A program made the position numbers and the translations under genes. The notes beneath the pieces were generated by a model. That model saw only the letters and a list, made by a program, of their open reading frames with translations, had not been told where the DNA came from and made no database searches. This document shows positions 60,220 to 64,000 of a stretch of DNA of 64,000 nucleotides, piece by piece (position 1 is the stretch's first letter; every line of letters starts with the position of its first letter). The stretch comes from Variovorax boronicumulans (lineage in GTDB: Bacteria; Pseudomonadota; Gammaproteobacteria; Burkholderiales; Burkholderiaceae_C), in NCBI RefSeq assembly GCF_007677875.1, contig NZ_VEDO01000009.1, positions 185,933-249,932 of the forward strand, given 5' to 3'.

Positions 60220-61128
60220 ATGCTGTCATTCCAACAAATCATCCTCAAGCTGCAGGCGTACTGGGCCGAGCAGGGTTGCGCGCTGCTGCAACCCTACGAC
60301 ATGGAGGTGGGCGCCGGCACGTCGCACACCGCCACCTTCCTGCGCGCCCTGGGCCCCGAGCCATGGAAGGCCGCCTACGTGCAGCCCAGCCGCCGCCCCA
60401 AGGACGGCCGTTACGGCGAGAACCCGAACCGCCTGCAGCACTACTACCAGTACCAAGTGGTGCTCAAGCCGGCGCCCAGCAACATCCTGGAGCTGTACCT
60501 GGGCTCGCTCGAGGCGCTGGGCTTCGACCTCAAGAAAAATGACATCCGCTTCGTCGAAGACGACTGGGAAAACCCCACGCTGGGCGCCTGGGGCCTGGGC
60601 TGGGAGGTCTGGCTCAACGGCATGGAGGTGACGCAGTTCACCTACTTCCAGCAGGTCGGCGGCATCGACTGCAAGCCCATCACGGGCGAGATCACCTACG
60701 GCCTGGAGCGCCTGGCCATGTACCTGCAGGGCGTGGACAACGTCTACAACCTGCAGTGGACCGACGGCCTCAGCTACGGCGACGTCTACAAGCAGAACGA
60801 GGTGGAGCAGTCCACCTACAACTTCGAGCACTCCGACGCCGACTTCCTGTTCACCGCCTTCAACGCGCACGAGAAGCAGGCCAAACACCTCATGGAGCAG
60901 CAGCTCGCGCTGCCGGCCTACGAGCAGGTGCTCAAGGCCGCGCACAGCTTCAACCTGCTGGACGCCCGTGGAGCCATCAGCGTGACCGAGCGCGCCGCCT
61001 ACATCGGCCGCATCCGCAACTTGGCCCGCGCCGTGGCGCAGAGTTACGTCGACAGCCGCGAGCGCCTCGGCTATCCCATGGCACCGCGCGAATGGGTCGC
61101 GCAGATTCCCCCGAAGAAGGCGGCCTGA
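60220..61128 (+). CDS. glyQ: Glycyl-tRNA synthetase alpha subunit
   Basis: Catalytic subunit (302 aa) of the bacterial alpha2-beta2 glycyl-tRNA synthetase. Family landmarks are [79 protein letters not shown] and the motif-2/3 regions [13 protein letters not shown] and [13 protein letters not shown]. Seven bases separate it from glyS. The tail KKAA and length are standard. Confidence 0.97.
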   Translation: MLSFQQIILKLQAYWAEQGCALLQPYDMEVGAGTSHTATFLRALGPEPWKAAYVQPSRRPKDGRYGENPNRLQHYYQYQVVLKPAPSNILELYLGSLEALGFDLKKNDIRFVEDDWENPTLGAWGLGWEVWLNGMEVTQFTYFQQVGGIDCKPITGEITYGLERLAMYLQGVDNVYNLQWTDGLSYGDVYKQNEVEQSTYNFEHSDADFLFTAFNAHEKQAKHLMEQQLALPAYEQVLKAAHSFNLLDARGAISVTERAAYIGRIRNLARAVAQSYVDSRERLGYPMAPREWVAQIPPKKAA

Positions 61129-61135
61129 GAACCCT

Positions 61136-63253
61136 ATGACTGCCCAGAACCTTCTCGTTGAACTGTTCGTCGAAGAACTCCCGCCCAAGGCCCTGCGTAA
61201 GCTCGGCGACGCCTTCGGTGGCCAGCTGCTGGAGCAGCTCCGTGCCCAGGGCCTGGCCGGCGCCGACGCGCAGCTGACCACGTTCGCATCGCCGCGCCGC
61301 TTGGCCGCCCACATCACGGGCGTGCTGGCGCGCGCGGCCGACAAGCCGCAATCGACCAAGCTCATGCCCGTGGCCGTGGGCCTCACGGCCGAGGGCCAGC
61401 CCACGCCCGCGCTGCTCAAGCGCCTGGCGGCGCTGGGCGCCGACGCCGCCGCCGTGCCGCAGCTCAGGCGCGCGCCCGACGGCAAGGCCGAGGCCTTGTT
61501 TTTCGACAGCGTGCAGGCAGGCAGCGCCCTGGCCGACGGCCTGCAAAAGGCCTTGCTCGAAGCCATCGCGAAACTGCCGATCCCCAAGGTCATGAGCTAC
61601 CAGCTGGAAGAAGGCTGCGAACTGCCGGGCTGGACCAGCGTGAGCTTCGTGCGCCCGGCCCACGGCCTGGTGGCGCTGCACGGCAGTGAGGTCGTGCCCG
61701 TCACGGCCCTGGGCCTGAAGGCCGGCAACAGCACGCAGGGCCACCGCTTCGAGGCGGCCAAGTCGCCCGTGGTGATCGCCCATGCCGACCGCTACGCCGA
61801 GACACTGGCCCAGGACGGTGCCGTGATCGCCGGCTTCGACGCGCGCCGCGCCGAGATCGCGCGCCAGCTGGCCGCCGCGGCAGCCGAGGTCGGCGGCGGC
61901 GCCCGGCCCATCGAGGACGAGGCCCTGCTCGACGAGGTGACGGCCCTGGTGGAACGCCCCAACGTGCTGGTCTGCGCCTTCGAGGAGCAGTTCCTGGGCG
62001 TGCCGCAGGAGTGCCTGATCCTCACGATGAAGGCCAACCAGAAGTACTTCCCGCTGCTGGACGCGGCCGGCAAGCTGACCAACCGCTTCCTGGTCGTCAG
62101 CAACATCCGCCCGGACGATGCGAGCGCCGTCATCGGCGGCAACGAGCGCGTGGTGCGCCCGCGCCTGGCCGACGCCAAGTTCTTCTACGACCAGGACCGC
62201 AAGAAGACGCTGGCCGCGCGCGTGCCCGGGCTGGAGAAGGTTGTCTACCACAACAAGCTGGGCAGCCAGGGCGAGCGCATCGCGCGCGTGCGGGCCATCG
62301 CTGCTGCCATTGCGCAAGAGATCGGCGGCGCAGAGCTGGCGGCCCAGGCCGACCAGGCCGCGCAACTGGCCAAGAGCGATCTCGTGACCGACATGGTCGG
62401 CGAGTTCCCCGAGCTGCAGGGCACCATGGGCCGCTACTACGCGCTCAACGACGGCCTGCCCGAGGCCGTGGCCGACGCCATCGAGGACCACTACAAGCCG
62501 CGCTTCGCGGGCGACGCACTGCCGCGCAACGACGTGGGCCTGGTGGTCGCCCTGGCCGACAAGCTGGAAACCCTGGTCGGCATGTTCGGCATCGGCAACC
62601 TGCCCACGGGCGACCGCGACCCCTTCGCGCTGCGCCGCCATGCGCTGGGCGTTCTGCGCATGCTGTCCGAGAAGAACCTGCCGCTGGCCCCCGAGGCGCT
62701 GGTGCGCGCGGCCGTGCCGGCCTTCGGCGACAGGATCCAGGACCCGACCGAGGCCCTGCTGAACTTCTTCGACGAACGCCTGGCCGGCAGCCTGCGCGAG
62801 CAGGGCTACAGCGCCCAGGAAGTTGACGCCGTTCTGGCGCTGCGCCCCGCGCGCCTGGGCGAGGTGCCCAGACGCCTGGCCGCGGTGCGCGCCTTCGCCG
62901 CGCTGCCGGAAGCTGCCGCGCTGGCCGCCGCCAACAAGCGCGTGTCCAACATCCTCAAGAAGGCCGGCGAGGTCGACGCCCATGTCAGCGACGTACTGCT
63001 GCAGGAGCAAGCCGAGAAGGACCTCTACGGCGCGCTGCAGCGCATCGCGCCCGCGGCCGATGCGCAGTTCGAGACTGGCGACTACACCGCCTCGCTGCAG
63101 ACCCTGGCCGCGCTACGCGCGCCCGTGGACGCCTTCTTCGACGGCGTGATGGTGAACGCCGAGCAGGCCGACCTGCGGCTGAACCGCCAGGGCCTGCTCA
63201 AGTCTCTGCACGCGGCCATGAACCGGGTTGCCGATCTGTCGCGCCTTGCCTAA
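61136..63253 (+). CDS. glyS: Glycyl-tRNA synthetase beta subunit
   Basis: tRNA-binding subunit (705 aa) of glycyl-tRNA synthetase. It starts MTAQNLLVELFVEELPPKALRKL, with LIPKVMSYQ-like KLPIPKVMSY, the B3/4-like region GHRFEAAKSPVVIAHADRY, the HD-type domain SDLVTDMVGEFPELQGTMGRYYALNDGLPEAVADAIEDHY, and a C-terminal anticodon-binding helical domain. It follows glyQ and precedes gmhB after seven bases. Confidence 0.97.
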   Translation: MTAQNLLVELFVEELPPKALRKLGDAFGGQLLEQLRAQGLAGADAQLTTFASPRRLAAHITGVLARAADKPQSTKLMPVAVGLTAEGQPTPALLKRLAALGADAAAVPQLRRAPDGKAEALFFDSVQAGSALADGLQKALLEAIAKLPIPKVMSYQLEEGCELPGWTSVSFVRPAHGLVALHGSEVVPVTALGLKAGNSTQGHRFEAAKSPVVIAHADRYAETLAQDGAVIAGFDARRAEIARQLAAAAAEVGGGARPIEDEALLDEVTALVERPNVLVCAFEEQFLGVPQECLILTMKANQKYFPLLDAAGKLTNRFLVVSNIRPDDASAVIGGNERVVRPRLADAKFFYDQDRKKTLAARVPGLEKVVYHNKLGSQGERIARVRAIAAAIAQEIGGAELAAQADQAAQLAKSDLVTDMVGEFPELQGTMGRYYALNDGLPEAVADAIEDHYKPRFAGDALPRNDVGLVVALADKLETLVGMFGIGNLPTGDRDPFALRRHALGVLRMLSEKNLPLAPEALVRAAVPAFGDRIQDPTEALLNFFDERLAGSLREQGYSAQEVDAVLALRPARLGEVPRRLAAVRAFAALPEAAALAAANKRVSNILKKAGEVDAHVSDVLLQEQAEKDLYGALQRIAPAADAQFETGDYTASLQTLAALRAPVDAFFDGVMVNAEQADLRLNRQGLLKSLHAAMNRVADLSRLA

Positions 63254-63260
63254 TTCCGCC

Positions 63261-63848
63261 ATGAAACTGGTCATCCTGGACCGCGACGGCACGATCAACG
63301 TCGACAGCGACGAGTTCATCAAGTCGCCCGAGGAATGGGAGCCCTTGCCGGGCGCACTCGAGGCCATCGCCAAGCTCAACCACGCCGGCTGGCATGTGGT
63401 GATCGCCACCAACCAGTCGGGCCTGGGCCGCGGACTGTTCGACGTGGTGTCGCTCAACGCCATCCACACCAAGATGCACAAGGCCCTCGCGGCACTGGGC
63501 GGCCGCATCGACGCGGTGTTCTACTGCCCGCACACACCCGACGACCACTGCGCCTGCCGCAAGCCGCAGCCCGGCCTGTTCCAGCAGATCGGCGAGCGCC
63601 TGGGCGTGGACCTCAAGGACGTGCCCACGGTTGGCGACAGCGCGCGCGACCTGCAGGCCGGCGTCGCGGCCGGCTGCGAACCGCACGTGGTGCTGACCGG
63701 CAAGGCCGCGGCCTGGCGCGACCAGGGCACGGCACCGCCGTTGCCCAGCGACTTCCCCGCCCACACCATCGTGCACCAGGATCTGGCGGCCTTCGCCGAA
63801 TTCCTGACCGCGCGCGAACTGCTGCAACGCCAGGCTCCCTCGCCATGA
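63261..63848 (+). CDS. gmhB: D-glycero-beta-D-manno-heptose-1,7-bisphosphate 7-phosphatase GmhB
   Basis: HAD-family phosphatase (195 aa) of the ADP-heptose route for lipopolysaccharide core. The nucleophile motif is ILDRDGTINVDS (residues 5-16), threonine motif IATNQSGLGRGLF, the zinc loop CPHTPDDHCACRKPQPGL (Cys/His ligands ~91-104), and VGDSARDLQAGVAAGC. I chose ATG 63261, seven bases after the glyS stop. It ends directly before two GC-rich repeat copies. Confidence 0.94.
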   Translation: MKLVILDRDGTINVDSDEFIKSPEEWEPLPGALEAIAKLNHAGWHVVIATNQSGLGRGLFDVVSLNAIHTKMHKALAALGGRIDAVFYCPHTPDDHCACRKPQPGLFQQIGERLGVDLKDVPTVGDSARDLQAGVAAGCEPHVVLTGKAAAWRDQGTAPPLPSDFPAHTIVHQDLAAFAEFLTARELLQRQAPSP

Positions 63849-63855
63849 GAAAAGA

Positions 63856-63930
63856 AGCCCCCACGCTCCCCCGCTGCGCGAGGTCCGCTGCCCCCCGAGG
63901 GGGCGCTTCTCATCTTGGGGCGGCCCGGCG
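63856..63930 (+). repeat. GC-rich intergenic repeat, copy B
   Basis: It starts AGCCCCCACGCTCCCC, contains CGCTGCGCGAGGTCCGCTG and the hairpin core GCCCCC-CGA-GGGGGC, and ends CTTGGGGCGGCCCGGCG. It is preceded by ATGAGAAA. It is the same element as copy A at 5848 and is repeated again immediately downstream. Confidence 0.88.
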
Positions 63931-63938
63931 ATGAGAAA

Positions 63939-64000
63939 AGCCCCCACGCTCCCCCGCTGCGCGAGGTCCGCTGCCCCCCGAGGGGGCGCTTCTCATCTTG
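63939..64000 (+). repeat. GC-rich intergenic repeat, copy C (cut by window end)
   Basis: Tandem with copy B and identical to it over the bases visible, from AGCCCCCACGCTCCCC through CTTCTCATCTTG. It is likewise preceded by ATGAGAAA (63931-63938). The window ends inside it, so the number of tandem units is unknown. Confidence 0.88.

Noticed and set aside
1..64000. CRISPR arrays, insertion sequences and prophage genes
   Set aside because: No regularly spaced direct repeats, transposase, integrase or phage structural gene was seen on either strand.

Overview
This window looks like chromosomal DNA from a high-GC betaproteobacterium of the order Burkholderiales, most likely family Comamonadaceae. 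The pointers are the paired cyanophycin synthetases next to minCDE, orphan Bug/TctC-type solute receptors, TANAATC(C)GCGG-like -10 regions, a GC-rich intergenic repeat that I recall from Comamonadaceae genomes, and housekeeping order (ftsY/M16 peptidases/rsmD/coaD, corC-lnt-glyQ-glyS-gmhB). I cannot assign genus or species from sequence alone.

Layout. 1-8073: the end of a type II secretion operon (gspL partial, gspM, gspN, gspD, gspE, gspF), with a cytosolic 5'-nucleotidase as the last gene. 8178-11249: a fused ABC permease/ATPase, a low-complexity unknown protein behind a very good FliA (sigma-28) promoter match, and a DUF1854 protein. 10791-18497: a cyanophycin island in which a DUF1854 protein and an unusual ABC exporter run leftward, and two cyanophycin synthetases (one with a dead Mur-ligase P-loop) run rightward. 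18577-20442: minC-minD-minE. 20447-26675: CreA, an MFS exporter with a C-terminal extension, a PAP2 phosphatase, a metallophosphoesterase, a diacylglycerol-kinase-like protein, an EamA exporter and a GFA-family protein. 26740-28064: erpA, then rpsI and rplM, with clear terminators and promoter. 28220-34490: a Ser/Thr kinase, rlmJ, a Tsx-like outer-membrane channel, a LysR regulator and a hybrid histidine kinase. 34450-38381: a catabolic operon (TctC receptor, CaiB-type CoA transferase, cupin, acyl-CoA dehydrogenase) containing a duplicated 108-bp repeat. 38515-46623: a histidine phosphatase, a hydrolase, coaD, rsmD, a lysE/argP-type exporter-regulator pair, a catalytic/inactive M16 peptidase pair and ftsY.

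46630-49461 holds a secreted unknown protein, an amino-acid-type binding protein and a second Bug receptor. Directly after it lies a ~180-nt structured RNA with paired ends and its own promoter and terminator, which I read as 6S RNA-like. 49700-52130 is a gene-poor islet with five tiny genes; two of them are paralogous secreted/membrane microproteins. It is closed by a tRNA-Met with a strong terminator and promoter. 52245-56718: enoyl-CoA hydratase and acyl-CoA ligase (fatty or aromatic acid activation), a membrane-anchored alpha/beta hydrolase, an Lrp-type regulator with a TTG start, and an unknown protein. 56900-64000: a GNAT protein, corC-lnt (envelope maintenance), glyQ-glyS, gmhB and two tandem copies of the GC-rich repeat at the window edge.

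The most interesting parts are the cyanophycin-linked ABC transporter/DUF1854 pair, the microprotein islet between the 6S-like RNA and tRNA-Met, the FliA promoter in front of an unknown protein, and the two repeat families. No CRISPR array, insertion sequence or prophage gene was seen.
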